A stretch of 64,000 bases of DNA from Sphingobium sp. (GTDB taxonomy: Bacteria > Pseudomonadota > Alphaproteobacteria > Sphingomonadales > Sphingomonadaceae). Shown piece by piece: positions 8,187-16,723 of this stretch. Position numbers and translations under genes: made by a program. Location of the stretch: NCBI RefSeq assembly GCF_003248505.1, contig NZ_QFOA01000012.1, positions 1 to 64,000 of the forward strand, in the 5' to 3' direction. The notes under the pieces are model-generated. The model saw nothing but the letters and a program-made list of their open reading frames with translations. It did no database searches and was not told the DNA's origin. Position 1 is the stretch's first letter, and every line of letters begins with the position of its first letter.

Positions 8187-8633
8187 TCAAAGGAAATATT
8201 TGAGGCGGATGTCCTGTTCCACCGCCGATCCCGCAATGGCGAAGCTGGCCGAACGGAAACTGGGCGCACCGAAGTGCAGCGCGGGATTGCGCGAAAAACC
8301 GACGCCTTCGCGCGGAATTCCGGCAAAGGTATCGAGCCGGCCATTGTTGTTTTCATCGTGGATGATGGCGATGGCATATTGGCCGGGCGTCAACATGCCG
8401 AGCGGGATCTGTCCGCTTTTGGCGGGCACGGCGAAGGATCGCTTGTCCGGGTCGTCGCTGCAATCGGGAAAATGGTCGGGGTGGCGGGTGACGCAGACCA
8501 GCACCTTACCCTTGGCCGAACGCAGGCCCAGCATGTCCATGCTGAGCGGCTGGGCGAGGTCGATGGGGGCTGCGCCCGTCAATCCCACGATCGCCGCCAT
8601 CGTCAAAGGCATCGTCCTCAACCCGCCCGTCAT
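8187..8633 (-). CDS. DUF2141 exported protein
   Basis: A 148-residue protein with an N-terminal hydrophobic signal (MPLTMAAIVGLTGAAP, residues 8-23) and the DUF2141 pattern: GKVLVCVTR, then PGQYAIAIIHDENNNGRLDT followed by GIPREGVGFSRNP. The family is predicted to be secreted beta-sandwich proteins, function unknown. The ATG at 8631-8633 overlaps the stop of the sterol-desaturase-like gene (ATGA); an internal ATG at 8612 would give a more typical signal peptide and is a real alternative start. Confidence 0.85.
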   Translation of the reverse strand: MTGGLRTMPLTMAAIVGLTGAAPIDLAQPLSMDMLGLRSAKGKVLVCVTRHPDHFPDCSDDPDKRSFAVPAKSGQIPLGMLTPGQYAIAIIHDENNNGRLDTFAGIPREGVGFSRNPALHFGAPSFRSASFAIAGSAVEQDIRLKYFL

Positions 8634-9358
8634 GCCTTGCCCCCGGAAAAGTCGCCCAGCCCCCGGTCGGTCCCGCACAGGCGATCCCACACACGGAAAT
8701 AAAGGCCGTAATTGCAGCGATACTGGTCGTGGTGCCGCTGGTGATGCGTGGCGGTGATGAGCCAGCCGCCCAGCGGCCCGCGCACCAGCCAGCGCGGAAA
8801 CATTTCCCACCCCATATGATTGCTGACGCCCATCACCGTCATGATCGTCAGCACGACGGCCAGCGCGCCGACATGGATGGGGATGAGGAAGACGAGCGCG
8901 GGGATCGCCACCGCGCCGCTCAGCGCTTCCCACGGGTGGAAGCTCATCGCCGCCCAGGCGGTGGGCGGGCGGCTTGCGTGATGGACGGCGTGGGCGATGC
9001 GGAACAGGCGGGGTCGGTGCATCCAGCGATGCGTCCAGTAGAACCAAGTGTCGTGCGCCGCGAGATAGAGCAGCACCGACACCGGCAGATACCAAAGCGG
9101 ACGGTCGGCGACGTCGCTATAGATGCGCGTCCAGCCATGCGCCTGCCATCCCCAGGCGACGATCCCCGCCGGTACGCCGTAGATGAATGCCGAGAGGAGC
9201 GACCAGCCGACTTCGCGCCCCATCTGCCCTTCGAGGCCGCGATACAGGCCGGGCTGGCGGATGCGCGTCGCCAGCGCGAAGCCGCCGCTTGCCAGAAGAT
9301 AGCGCACGGCGACGATGGCGCTCATCGCCAGCGCGGACAGGAGGATGGCTGCGACCAT
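8630..9358 (-). CDS. Sterol desaturase/fatty-acid hydroxylase family protein
   Basis: A 242-residue membrane-bound di-iron oxygenase family member. The histidine clusters are visible: HDTWFYWTHRWMH, then HAVHH, then HHQRHHDQ. Four or more hydrophobic segments surround them. Such enzymes hydroxylate or desaturate membrane lipids such as sterols, hopanoids, carotenoids or fatty acyl chains; the substrate here is unknown. The start was placed at ATG 9356-9358, with AGGA about 9 bases upstream, rather than 42 bases earlier, because the first transmembrane helix begins right after MVAAILL. It is translationally coupled to the downstream DUF2141 gene. Confidence 0.9.
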   Translation of the reverse strand: MVAAILLSALAMSAIVAVRYLLASGGFALATRIRQPGLYRGLEGQMGREVGWSLLSAFIYGVPAGIVAWGWQAHGWTRIYSDVADRPLWYLPVSVLLYLAAHDTWFYWTHRWMHRPRLFRIAHAVHHASRPPTAWAAMSFHPWEALSGAVAIPALVFLIPIHVGALAVVLTIMTVMGVSNHMGWEMFPRWLVRGPLGGWLITATHHQRHHDQYRCNYGLYFRVWDRLCGTDRGLGDFSGGKA

Positions 9359-9418
9359 GGAGGTCCTATAGCCCGGCTTTACCCAGGAACCAACCCGCAC
9401 GGAACCAAAGGCGCGTTT

Positions 9419-10309
9419 CTACGTTCTGGGCCGCGCCTGACGGTAGCTGCCGAGCTGGCGCACCCATTTGGTATGGAATTCCAGTTCGGCGAGCGCACGA
9501 TCCACCGCCGGGTCGCCCGGCATCCCTTCGATATCGCAAAAGAATTCCGTCGCGGCAAAGCTCGCGCCGCGCTGGTAGCTTTCCAGCTTGGTCATATTGA
9601 CCCCGTTGGTCGCAAAGCCGCCCATCGCCTTGTAGAGCGCGGCGGGAATATTCTTCACCTCGAACAGGAAGGTCGTCATGACCGGGCCGATATCGGGCGC
9701 GGGCATCCGGGGTTCTTGCGCCAGGACGAGGAAGCGCGTCATATTGTCGTCGCTGTCCTCGATATTTTCCGAGATGAGGTGGAGGCCGTAGAGTTCGGCG
9801 GCCAGATAGGGCGCGATGGCCCCTTCCCCCACGATCCGGCGTTCGGCCACCAACGCAGCCGCGCCTGCTGTATCGGCATAGGCGACCGGCTGGATGCCGC
9901 GTTCGCGCAGATAATGACGGCATTGGCCCAGCGCCTGCGGATGGCTGAGCGCGCTGGAGATGAGGCCGTCGTCGGGAGCCATCAGGCAGTGACGGATGCG
10001 CAGGAAATATTCGTCGATGATCGACAGGCCCGATTCGGGCAGCAGGAAGTGCATGTCGGCGACGCGGCCATGCAGGCTGTTTTCGATCGGGATGATCGCG
10101 CGCGCCGCCTGGCCCGAACGCACGGCGTCGATCGCATCCTCGAACGCGAAGCAGGGCAAGGGCACGCAATCGGGCGCATAATCGAGCGCCGCGAGATGCG
10201 AATTAGCACCCGGCGCACCCTGATAGGCGACGGCGCGGGCCGGGTCGGCGGCGGCCCTGCGCGCGAGGTCGGCGACGATGGCGCGGGCGGGAGCGGGGTA
10301 GTTATCCAT
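9419..10309 (-). CDS. pheA: Prephenate dehydratase
   Basis: A 296-residue monofunctional prephenate dehydratase, converting prephenate to phenylpyruvate in phenylalanine synthesis. The catalytic domain starts AVAYQGAPGANS and includes PIENSLHGRV and DTAGAAALVAE; the C-terminal ACT domain carries GVNMTKLES(Y) in place of the more usual ESRP, a variant common in alphaproteobacteria that binds phenylalanine for feedback control. The start is ATG 10307-10309 (MDNYPAP). No chorismate mutase domain is present. A cytochrome c gene is transcribed divergently, 150 bp away. Confidence 0.95.
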   Translation of the reverse strand: MDNYPAPARAIVADLARRAAADPARAVAYQGAPGANSHLAALDYAPDCVPLPCFAFEDAIDAVRSGQAARAIIPIENSLHGRVADMHFLLPESGLSIIDEYFLRIRHCLMAPDDGLISSALSHPQALGQCRHYLRERGIQPVAYADTAGAAALVAERRIVGEGAIAPYLAAELYGLHLISENIEDSDDNMTRFLVLAQEPRMPAPDIGPVMTTFLFEVKNIPAALYKAMGGFATNGVNMTKLESYQRGASFAATEFFCDIEGMPGDPAVDRALAELEFHTKWVRQLGSYRQARPRT

Positions 10310-10459
10310 GGGCGAGTGCCGCTTAGAGTCTCGTCCCCCACCGCGCAAGCATTTGGGTTCAACCCGGCTTGCGCGCTCGCCTGTCCGCCTTTATGGCATC
10401 CGGGCAACAGGGGGCACGACCGAAAGCCGCCATCTATTGGGTAAGGGAAGTCAGGCGAG

Positions 10460-11122
10460 ATGGGCGATCGTTTCAATACCGTGGCGGGCTGGGCTTTATT
10501 TGCGGGCATTATCGCCCTCGGCGGTGCGATCGTCAGTTCCAAATATTTCGATAGCCATCGTCCTGAAAAGATGGGCTACGCCATCGAGGGCGTGGAGGCG
10601 GAAGGCGCAGGCGCGGCCAGCGGCCCCGGCCTCAACACGCTGCTTGCCAGCGCCGATGTCGCGGCGGGCGAAAAGGTCTTCGCCAAGTGTGCCGCATGCC
10701 ACACCGTCAACCAGGGCGGCGCCAACGGCATCGGCCCCAATCTCTATGCCACGGTCGGCGAAGGGATCGGCCAGGGCAAGGGCGGCTTCGCCTTCTCCGA
10801 CGCGCTCAAGAGCAAGGGCGGCAACTGGACCTTCGAAAATCTCGACCACTGGCTGACCAGCCCGCGCGAATTCGCGCCGGGGACCAAGATGACCTTCGCG
10901 GGCCTTGGCAACCCCAAGGATCGCGCGAACCTGATCGCGTGGCTGAACACGCAGGGGTCCAACCTGCCGCTGCCCGCCGCCGACGCCGCCCCCGCCGAAG
11001 CGAGCGCGACCGCCGAGGGCGCTGCCGCCAACGCGACCAACGCCTCCGAAAGCGTCAAGGGCGCTGCCCCCGCCAACGCGGCGCCTGCGGGCGGCCCGGC
11101 CACCGCGCCCACCGGCAAGTAA
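10460..11122 (+). CDS. Membrane-anchored class-I cytochrome c
   Basis: A 220-residue electron carrier. An uncleaved N-terminal helix (about residues 8-27) anchors it in the inner membrane with the haem domain in the periplasm. The haem motif is CAACH (C77, C80, H81), and the distal ligand is the methionine in GTKMTF. The C-terminal 50 residues are an alanine-, proline- and threonine-rich tail (residues about 172-220) of low complexity. It resembles the CycM/cytochrome c552 type that links the bc1 complex to terminal oxidases. It stands alone, divergent from pheA, with a GC-rich hairpin downstream. Confidence 0.93.
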   Translation: MGDRFNTVAGWALFAGIIALGGAIVSSKYFDSHRPEKMGYAIEGVEAEGAGAASGPGLNTLLASADVAAGEKVFAKCAACHTVNQGGANGIGPNLYATVGEGIGQGKGGFAFSDALKSKGGNWTFENLDHWLTSPREFAPGTKMTFAGLGNPKDRANLIAWLNTQGSNLPLPAADAAPAEASATAEGAAANATNASESVKGAAPANAAPAGGPATAPTGK

Positions 11123-11133
11123 GGGGAACCAAG

Positions 11134-11163
11134 CGCCCGTCCGGATCGGAAACCCGGCGGGCG
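11134..11163 (+). terminator. Possible terminator after the cytochrome c gene
   Basis: A GC-rich hairpin: CGCCCG-T-CCGG pairs with CCGG-C-GGGCG around a 9-base loop. There is no T-run, so termination is only probable. Confidence 0.45.
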
Positions 11164-11265
11164 ATGTGTCGAAGCGGCGTGACGCCGCAGCGCGGCGCAG
11201 GGCTTCCGACGCATTCGCTGCCGCCGCCGCGACTGCCCGATTCCGTCAGGAGTGCGCGACCGGGA

Positions 11266-11598
11266 TCAGCGGCAGGACAGGCTGTTGCCCGCCTTGCTCC
11301 ATGACGCCCGGCAAGTGCGCAGGGGCCGGGAGGATGTCAGGCGCAGCGGCGCGATGCCGCCATAGCCGCACTCGACCGTCAGGGCACGACCCGCGCGATA
11401 GATGCCCGCCACGTCCCATCGTTGCGTCAGGACGCCGCCCGTCCGGTGGCTGCTGTCGGGCGCCAGGATGGCCTTGTCCTCCACCGGACCGTCATAGACC
11501 GCGACCGCATCGAGCGTCCGCCCCCGATGACGCGCGGGGCAGGCCAGAGGCGTCGCCGCTTGCGCCATCGCTGCTGCCATCACGATCCATCCGATCAT
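11266..11598 (-). CDS. Small exported protein, STY0301-like
   Basis: A 110-residue protein with a signal peptide (MIGWIVMAAAMAQA) and a compact domain with three cysteines. The pattern CPAR, VAVYDGPVEDKAILAPD, VECGYGG and a C-terminal TCRASW resembles the STY0301 family of small secreted proteins of unknown function; that match is by eye and tentative. The start was placed at ATG 11596-11598, which has a strong Shine-Dalgarno (GGGGGAAGG) 5 bases upstream; a longer frame runs further but lacks such a site. It is convergent with the cytochrome c gene and divergent from the DUF1993 gene. Confidence 0.7.
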   Translation of the reverse strand: MIGWIVMAAAMAQAATPLACPARHRGRTLDAVAVYDGPVEDKAILAPDSSHRTGGVLTQRWDVAGIYRAGRALTVECGYGGIAPLRLTSSRPLRTCRASWSKAGNSLSCR

Positions 11599-11684
11599 CG
11601 CCCTTCCCCCTTTGCCTGACCGCCGCTTTCCCTCTATCAGACAGGCCATCCCGCCGTCCATCGTCGCAAGGACCAGTGTAGCCC

Positions 11685-12236
11685 ATGACCCCCGAGCATC
11701 TTCTCGTCTCCAGCTGCGCGCCCATGCTGCGCAGCCTTTCGACCTGGCTGGACAAGGCGGGGGCGGCGGGCGGCGACGCGCTGCTTTCCGCCCGGCTCGC
11801 GCCCGACATGTTCCCGTTGGCGACGCAGGTCCGCTTCGCCTGCGTCCAGCCGCGCGAGGGGATGCACCGGCTGGCGGGAGAGGAATTTTCCCCCGACCTG
11901 ATCGCCCTGCTGGACGAGGCGCGCGACGGGGGCGACCGGCCCGGCACCCTGGACGATGCCCGCGCCCGGATCGCCGAGACGCTGGCGCTGATCGACGGCT
12001 TTGCGGGCAAGGCCGGGGCCGATCCCGAAAGGCCCATCGCCCATGCGCTGCCCATCGGCACGACCTTCGACCTCACCGCCACGCAATATGTGCGCGACTG
12101 GGTGCTGGCGCAGTTCTATTTTCACGTCATGACGACCTACGCGATCCTGCGGGCCAACGGCGTGCCGCTGGGCAAGGGCGATTATGTCGCGCATCTGCTG
12201 CCTTTCCTTCGGCCCGCACCCGCCGCGACGGCCTGA
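11685..12236 (+). CDS. DUF1993 family protein
   Basis: A 183-residue helical protein matching the DUF1993 pattern: an N-terminal helix with MLRSLSTWLDKA, LAPDMFPLATQVRFAC in the middle, and LAQFYFHVMTTYAILRANG near the C-terminus. The family is distantly related to DinB-like four-helix bundles; no activity is established. It starts 86 bp from the divergent small exported protein and is followed 46 bp later by the queuosine-precursor transporter. Confidence 0.87.
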   Translation: MTPEHLLVSSCAPMLRSLSTWLDKAGAAGGDALLSARLAPDMFPLATQVRFACVQPREGMHRLAGEEFSPDLIALLDEARDGGDRPGTLDDARARIAETLALIDGFAGKAGADPERPIAHALPIGTTFDLTATQYVRDWVLAQFYFHVMTTYAILRANGVPLGKGDYVAHLLPFLRPAPAATA

Positions 12237-12282
12237 CGCGGGGCATCTTCCCCCGCGCCCCGAATCCCGATAAAGGCCGCCG

Positions 12283-12972
12283 ATGACTCCGACGCCCGCG
12301 CCCATCAGCCGCTCGCTCTTCTTCTTTTCGATCTTCTACGGCGGCATGGTCTGCATCGCAGGGGTGCTGGGGAACAAGCAGGTCGCGCTGGGGCCGCTCG
12401 CTGGGCTGGGGCCGATGGTGGGGCTGGGACCGCTGGCGGTGGAAGCGGGCATCTTTGCCTTCCTGCTGCTGGTGACGATTTCCAGCGCGGTCGCCGAACT
12501 GCACGGGCGCGCGGTCGCGACCCGGCTGGTGCAGATCGGCTTCCTGCCGCTGATCGCGTCGATCCTGCTGTCCATCGTCGTGCTGGCGGCGCCGGCGGCG
12601 GGCGACATGGACCCCAAGCGGGCCGAAGCCTTTGCCATGATGATGGGGGGCACGCCGCGCATCTGGGCGGGCGGGATCGTCGCCTACGGCATTTCGCAGA
12701 CGCTCAACGTCACGCTGTTCGCCGCGTTGAAGGGGCGCGAGGGCAGCCGGTTGCTGTGGCTGCGAGCGGCGCTGGCGAGCATGCTGTCGCAGATCGTGGA
12801 CACGCTGCTGTTCGTCAGCATCGCCTTCTACGGCGTCTTTCCCATCGGCGAACTGCTGCTGGGGCAGATGCTGGCGAAGGTCGTGCTGTCCGCCCTGTTG
12901 GTGCCGCCCATCATCTATCTGCTGGTGGCGCTGGGGCGGCGGCTGGACGGGGTTAACGCGACAGCGAAGTAG
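12283..12972 (+). CDS. Queuosine-precursor transporter (YhhQ family)
   Basis: A 229-residue inner-membrane protein with about six hydrophobic segments. It matches the YhhQ/VUT family, which imports queuosine precursors for tRNA modification: the N-terminal FGVLGNKQVALGP-like segment (VLGNKQVAL), an internal VTISSAVAELHGRAVA and ASMLSQIVDTLLFVSIAF are characteristic. No other queuosine genes are nearby, so substrate assignment rests on the family alone. It is followed by palindromic sequence and argB. Confidence 0.87.
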   Translation: MTPTPAPISRSLFFFSIFYGGMVCIAGVLGNKQVALGPLAGLGPMVGLGPLAVEAGIFAFLLLVTISSAVAELHGRAVATRLVQIGFLPLIASILLSIVVLAAPAAGDMDPKRAEAFAMMMGGTPRIWAGGIVAYGISQTLNVTLFAALKGREGSRLLWLRAALASMLSQIVDTLLFVSIAFYGVFPIGELLLGQMLAKVVLSALLVPPIIYLLVALGRRLDGVNATAK

Positions 12973-12982
12973 ACAGTCGAAC

Positions 12983-13020
12983 GATATATGCGCATATATC
13001 CTTCGTTAGCTAACTAACGA
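12983..13020 (+). promoter_or_regulatory. Palindromes between the transporter gene and argB
   Basis: A perfect 18-bp AT-rich palindrome, GATATATGCGCATATATC (12983-13000), is followed directly by a 7-bp stem with a 4-base loop (13003-13009 with 13014-13020). The AT-rich composition stands out against the surroundings. It could be an operator for argB, which starts at 13079, or a terminator for the upstream gene; no T-run follows. Confidence 0.5.
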
Positions 13021-13078
13021 TAGGAAAGGGGCGTCGCCGCGCTTGCGGCCCCGGCGTTATGGCCGTATGCGCGCGCGC

Positions 13079-13984
13079 ATGACCAGCAACAACGCCCCCG
13101 ATCCCGCCCTGCTCGCCAAGGCCGAAGTCCTCGTCGAAGCGCTGCCCTATATGCAGCGTTATGCGGGCAGGACTTTCGTCGTCAAATATGGCGGCCACGC
13201 GATGGGAGACCCCGAAGCCGCGCGCGACTTTGCCGAGGACGTGGTGCTGATGAAAGCGGTCGGCATCAATGTCGTCGTCGTCCATGGCGGCGGGCCGCAG
13301 ATCGGCGCGATGCTGAAGAAACTGGGCGTGGAATCGCAGTTCGTGGGCGGCCTGCGCGTCACCGACGCCGAAACCGCCAAGATCGCTGAAATGGTGCTGG
13401 CCGGGTCCATCAACAAGGAAATCGTAGGCTGGATCGCCGGCGCTGGCGGACGCGCGGTCGGCATTTCGGGCAAGGACGGCGGTCTTGTCGTGTGCGAAAA
13501 GGTGCTGGGCAAGCGGGAAGCCGATCCCAACAGCGGGATCGAGCGCAATGTCGACCTGGGCTTCGTGGGCGATCCGGTGTCGGTCGACCGCTCTATCCTC
13601 GACACGCTGAGCCGCGACGGCATCATCCCGGTCGTCGCGCCCGTGGGCATCGGCGCGGACGGTCACACATATAATGTCAACGCCGACACGATGGCGGGTG
13701 CCATCGCGGCGGAGTTGAAGGCGTCGCGCTTCTTCCTGCTGACCGATGTCGCAGGCGTGCTCGACAAGCAGGGCGAATTGATGACCGACCTCGACCCTGT
13801 CGCCATCGCCACGCTGGAAGGCGACGGCACGATCAGCGGCGGCATGATCCCCAAGCTGGAAACCTGCGTGCGCGCGGTGGAGGGCGGCGTCGATGCGGCG
13901 GTGATCCTGGATGGGCGGGTGCCCCATGCAATGCTGCTGGAAATCTTTACCGACAGGGGCGCGGGCACGCTGGTGCGCAAGTAG
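13079..13984 (+). CDS. argB: Acetylglutamate kinase
   Basis: A 301-residue amino-acid kinase that phosphorylates N-acetylglutamate in arginine synthesis. The N-terminal helix (EALPYMQRY) is of the arginine-sensitive type, and the ATP/acetylglutamate motifs [26 protein letters not shown] and [10 protein letters not shown] are present, as is the C-terminal [10 protein letters not shown]. The start ATG 13079 (MTSNNAP) was preferred; an in-frame ATG at 13067 and a TTG at 13043 give short basic extensions and neither has a clear Shine-Dalgarno. It is probably expressed alone, from the region holding the palindromes at 12983-13020. Confidence 0.95.
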   Translation: MTSNNAPDPALLAKAEVLVEALPYMQRYAGRTFVVKYGGHAMGDPEAARDFAEDVVLMKAVGINVVVVHGGGPQIGAMLKKLGVESQFVGGLRVTDAETAKIAEMVLAGSINKEIVGWIAGAGGRAVGISGKDGGLVVCEKVLGKREADPNSGIERNVDLGFVGDPVSVDRSILDTLSRDGIIPVVAPVGIGADGHTYNVNADTMAGAIAAELKASRFFLLTDVAGVLDKQGELMTDLDPVAIATLEGDGTISGGMIPKLETCVRAVEGGVDAAVILDGRVPHAMLLEIFTDRGAGTLVRK

Positions 13985-14026
13985 GACGCTTTTAGAGCGC
14001 CGAACGACAAGGAAAGGGGAAATCGA

Positions 14027-14067
14027 ACCGTGCCGAACGGGCGGGACCGGGACCGGTCTTGCACGGT
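14027..14067 (+). other. Structured element in the argB-GGDEF gap
   Basis: ACCGTGC (14027-14033) pairs perfectly with GCACGGT (14061-14067), enclosing a second GACCG/CGGTC hairpin. It may be the argB terminator, though no T-run follows. The remaining bases up to 14184 are AT-richer and probably hold the promoter of the GGDEF-like gene. Confidence 0.4.
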
Positions 14068-14184
14068 CAACCGGCGCTGGCTATCGTCCAGTCGGGTCGA
14101 AGCTATTTTCCCATGAAATCGCCGTTCCGGTCTTTTCCTGGGCAATATTGCTTTAGAAATAAATCCATTTCTTGAGATGATAAC

Positions 14185-15123
14185 ATGCAAGAAAAGTTCG
14201 TTCTGGCGAGGGATGCTATCGATTTTCTCGAATTGCATGCGATCGAACCGACCGAGGTTAATTTTTCCTTTGGCATGGCCGTGTGCGACGGTGTCCATCC
14301 GGACCTCAACCGCGCCATTGCCGAGGAGATCGACGGAGGCTTGCGCCTGACGGCCGATAAGGTTTCATATCTGATCGACCGATATCTGGGCGCCCCCGCC
14401 TCCGCCGCGCTCGCCAGCCGGGAAAGGGCGGTGGTCCAGCAAAGCACCCAATTGGGCGAACTGACCCACGACGCCCACGACCTGACTGTCACGCTGCGCA
14501 ACGACGTGTCCACGATGGCGAGCGAAGCGGGGCAATGGCCGCAATCGGACGGCATCGTGCAGCGGCTGGACCGGGCGGAGACCGAGCTTGCGAGGCTGCG
14601 GCGCGACTTCCTGACCCTGTACGAGGAAATCAAGCAGATCCACGCGCGCGATTCGGAAGATCGCGCGGCGCGCCACGAGGAGGAGCGCGTCCAGCTGGCG
14701 CAGATCATCGACGTGGAAAAGGCCAAGGGGCGGACCTTCGTCCTGATCCTGTTTCGCGTGGACGACATGGAGGAAATCCGGCGCGCCCACGGCGATGCCG
14801 TGGTCGGCAACGTGCTCAAGGCGTTCCGTGCGAACATCGCTACCGCGTTCGACGACCAATGCACGATCGTTCCGCTCGACCAGGAATTCGCCGTGATCGT
14901 CGGCAACAAGGCGGCGTCTGTCGCGCGCGACGAAGCGGAATCGGCGGTGTCCGCCTTTGCGATGCGGCGGTTCAAGCTGCGGGGCACCGGGGAGTGGATC
15001 GGCAGGGTCACAGCGTCGGGCGGCCTGGCCGTATCGACCCACGACGACGGCGACATCCTGATCGCGGCACAGGAACGACTGTCGGCGGCGGCAATGGACG
15101 GGGGCGACCGCGTCGGCTACTGA
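14185..15123 (+). CDS. Degenerate GGDEF-domain protein
   Basis: A 312-residue cytosolic protein. Residues 1-75 form a small unassigned domain, about 80-180 are predicted helical coiled coil (rich in E, R, Q and D), and 183-312 resemble a GGDEF domain. The signature loop reads LDQEF (231-235) instead of GGDEF, and the preceding metal-binding strand is RVDDMEEI rather than the usual DIDxFK. Loss of both glycines argues against diguanylate cyclase activity; it may bind GTP or c-di-GMP or act as a scaffold. Confident as a gene, moderate as GGDEF-like. It stands alone between argB and the yggT operon. Confidence 0.78.
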   Translation: MQEKFVLARDAIDFLELHAIEPTEVNFSFGMAVCDGVHPDLNRAIAEEIDGGLRLTADKVSYLIDRYLGAPASAALASRERAVVQQSTQLGELTHDAHDLTVTLRNDVSTMASEAGQWPQSDGIVQRLDRAETELARLRRDFLTLYEEIKQIHARDSEDRAARHEEERVQLAQIIDVEKAKGRTFVLILFRVDDMEEIRRAHGDAVVGNVLKAFRANIATAFDDQCTIVPLDQEFAVIVGNKAASVARDEAESAVSAFAMRRFKLRGTGEWIGRVTASGGLAVSTHDDGDILIAAQERLSAAAMDGGDRVGY

Positions 15124-15222
15124 GTGCGGGACGACGGTTCGCGTCGGCGGGCATCGGACGCCGCTTGTCGCCGGCCCTCCCCCTCGGCTAGAGCGTGACG
15201 AACGCCTTTAACGGAGAGCCTT

Positions 15223-15513
15223 GTGGCCTACGCGCTTTATCAGATCATCGTCATTCTGCTGGATGTCCTGTGGTGGATCATCATCATCCAGGCGATCGTA
15301 AGCTGGCTGATCGCGTTCAACGTCATCAACACCGGCAATGATTTCGTGCGCACGGTGCTGATCGCGCTCGATCGGATGACGGCGCCGATCTACAACCCGA
15401 TCCGGCGCGTGCTGCCCGACCTCGGCGCGCTCGACCTGTCGCCGATGGTCGTGCTGCTCGCCATCCTCATCATCCGGCAGGCGATCCTGCCGCCGCTCTT
15501 CGGCCTGGTGTGA
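15223..15513 (+). CDS. yggT: YggT family membrane protein
   Basis: A 96-residue protein with two long hydrophobic segments (about residues 4-30 and 73-93) separated by the YggT signature region RMTAPIYNPIRRVLPDLGALDLSP. The family is implicated in osmotic-shock tolerance and membrane organisation. It begins at GTG (15223) after ACGGAGAGC. The stop overlaps the GTG of the next gene (GTGA), starting a run of five coupled genes to 17990. Confidence 0.93.
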   Translation: MAYALYQIIVILLDVLWWIIIIQAIVSWLIAFNVINTGNDFVRTVLIALDRMTAPIYNPIRRVLPDLGALDLSPMVVLLAILIIRQAILPPLFGLV

Positions 15514-15833
15514 GTGCATGGCGGCAGGACGGGCCTGACCTGCTGCTGAACATCCGCCTGACGCCGGGATCGGCGCGCGAGGCGATAGGCGGCGCATGGC
15601 GGGATGCGAACGAGGCGCTGTGGATCGGAGCGCGCGTGCGCGCCGTGCCGGAAAAGGGCAAGGCGAACGGCGCGCTGATCGCGTTGATCGCGGACCGGCT
15701 GGATTGGCCGCGCCGCGCGATTTTGCTGGAATCGGGCGACACCAACCGTCTAAAGCGGCTGCGGATCATCGGTGGGGGCGATGGGCTCGCGCGGTTCCGT
15801 CCCCTTTTGAACGCATGGGTGCAAGCGACATGA
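15510..15833 (+). CDS. DUF167 (YggU) family protein
   Basis: A 107-residue protein of the DUF167/YggU family: [31 protein letters not shown] and [12 protein letters not shown] are typical. The family has a compact alpha/beta fold and commonly sits next to YggT; function unknown. It starts at GTG overlapping the yggT stop and ends overlapping the folD start (ATGA). Confidence 0.92.
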   Translation: MSAWRQDGPDLLLNIRLTPGSAREAIGGAWRDANEALWIGARVRAVPEKGKANGALIALIADRLDWPRRAILLESGDTNRLKRLRIIGGGDGLARFRPLLNAWVQAT

Positions 15834-16723
15834 CGATCGGCAAGATCATCGACGGAAAAGCCTTCGCAGCCCGGCTGCGCGATACGGTGGCCGAAGGCGT
15901 CGCCGCCTTCGTGGCGCAGGCGGGCCGCAAGCCTGGCCTTGCGGTCGTGCTGGTGGGCGAGGACCCGGCCAGCAGCGTCTATGTCCGTTCCAAGGGCAAG
16001 ATGACGGTCGCGGTCGGCATGGAAAGCTTCGAGTTCAAACGCCCCGACAGCATCGGCGAGGACGACCTGCTCGACCTGATCGAGGAACTGAACCAGGACG
16101 AGCGGGTGGACGGCATCCTCGTCCAGTTGCCGTTGCCCGCCCATATCGACGAGGCGAAGGTGATCGCCGCCATCGATCCCGCCAAGGACGTGGACGGGTT
16201 CCATGTGGTGAATGCGGGGCGGCTCGCCACCGGGCAGGAGGCGCTGGTCCCCTGCACGCCGATGGGCTGCATCATGCTGCTGAAGGACGAACTGGGCGAC
16301 CTGTCGGGGCTGGAGGCGGTGATCGTCGGGCGATCCAACATCGTGGGCAAGCCCATGGCGCAGCTGCTGCTGGCGCAGAACGCCACCGTCACCGTCGCGC
16401 ACAGCCGCACCCGCGACCTTGCCAGCGTGGTCCATCGCGCCGACATCGTCGTGGCGGCGGTCGGTCGGGCGGAAATGGTGAAGGGCGAATGGATCAAGCC
16501 GGGCGCGACGGTCATCGACGTCGGCATCAACCGCGTGGCCGATGGCGAGGACGGCAAGAGCCGGATCGTGGGCGACGTTGCCACCGCCGAAGCGCTGGCC
16601 CATGTCCGCGCGATCACGCCGGTGCCCGGCGGCGTGGGGCCGATGACCATCGCGGTGCTGCTGCGCAACACGCTGGTCGCCGCCCATGCCCGGGCGGGGC
16701 TGGCAAAGCCGGAGGGGTTGTGA
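15830..16723 (+). CDS. folD: Bifunctional methylene-THF dehydrogenase/cyclohydrolase
   Basis: A 297-residue FolD, which interconverts 5,10-methylene- and 10-formyl-tetrahydrofolate with NADP, supplying one-carbon units for purines, including the PurN step encoded at 27784. Motifs: [16 protein letters not shown] with its catalytic lysine, [12 protein letters not shown], the dinucleotide site [17 protein letters not shown] and the terminal [15 protein letters not shown]. The start ATG overlaps the DUF167 stop, and the stop overlaps a GTG start downstream, so it is in the middle of a translationally coupled operon. Confidence 0.97.
   Translation: MTIGKIIDGKAFAARLRDTVAEGVAAFVAQAGRKPGLAVVLVGEDPASSVYVRSKGKMTVAVGMESFEFKRPDSIGEDDLLDLIEELNQDERVDGILVQLPLPAHIDEAKVIAAIDPAKDVDGFHVVNAGRLATGQEALVPCTPMGCIMLLKDELGDLSGLEAVIVGRSNIVGKPMAQLLLAQNATVTVAHSRTRDLASVVHRADIVVAAVGRAEMVKGEWIKPGATVIDVGINRVADGEDGKSRIVGDVATAEALAHVRAITPVPGGVGPMTIAVLLRNTLVAAHARAGLAKPEGL

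Noticed and set aside
13985..14184. Possible tRNA or small RNA gene in the argB-GGDEF gap
   Set aside because: No cloverleaf, no TTCGA-type T-loop in the right context; only simple hairpins.
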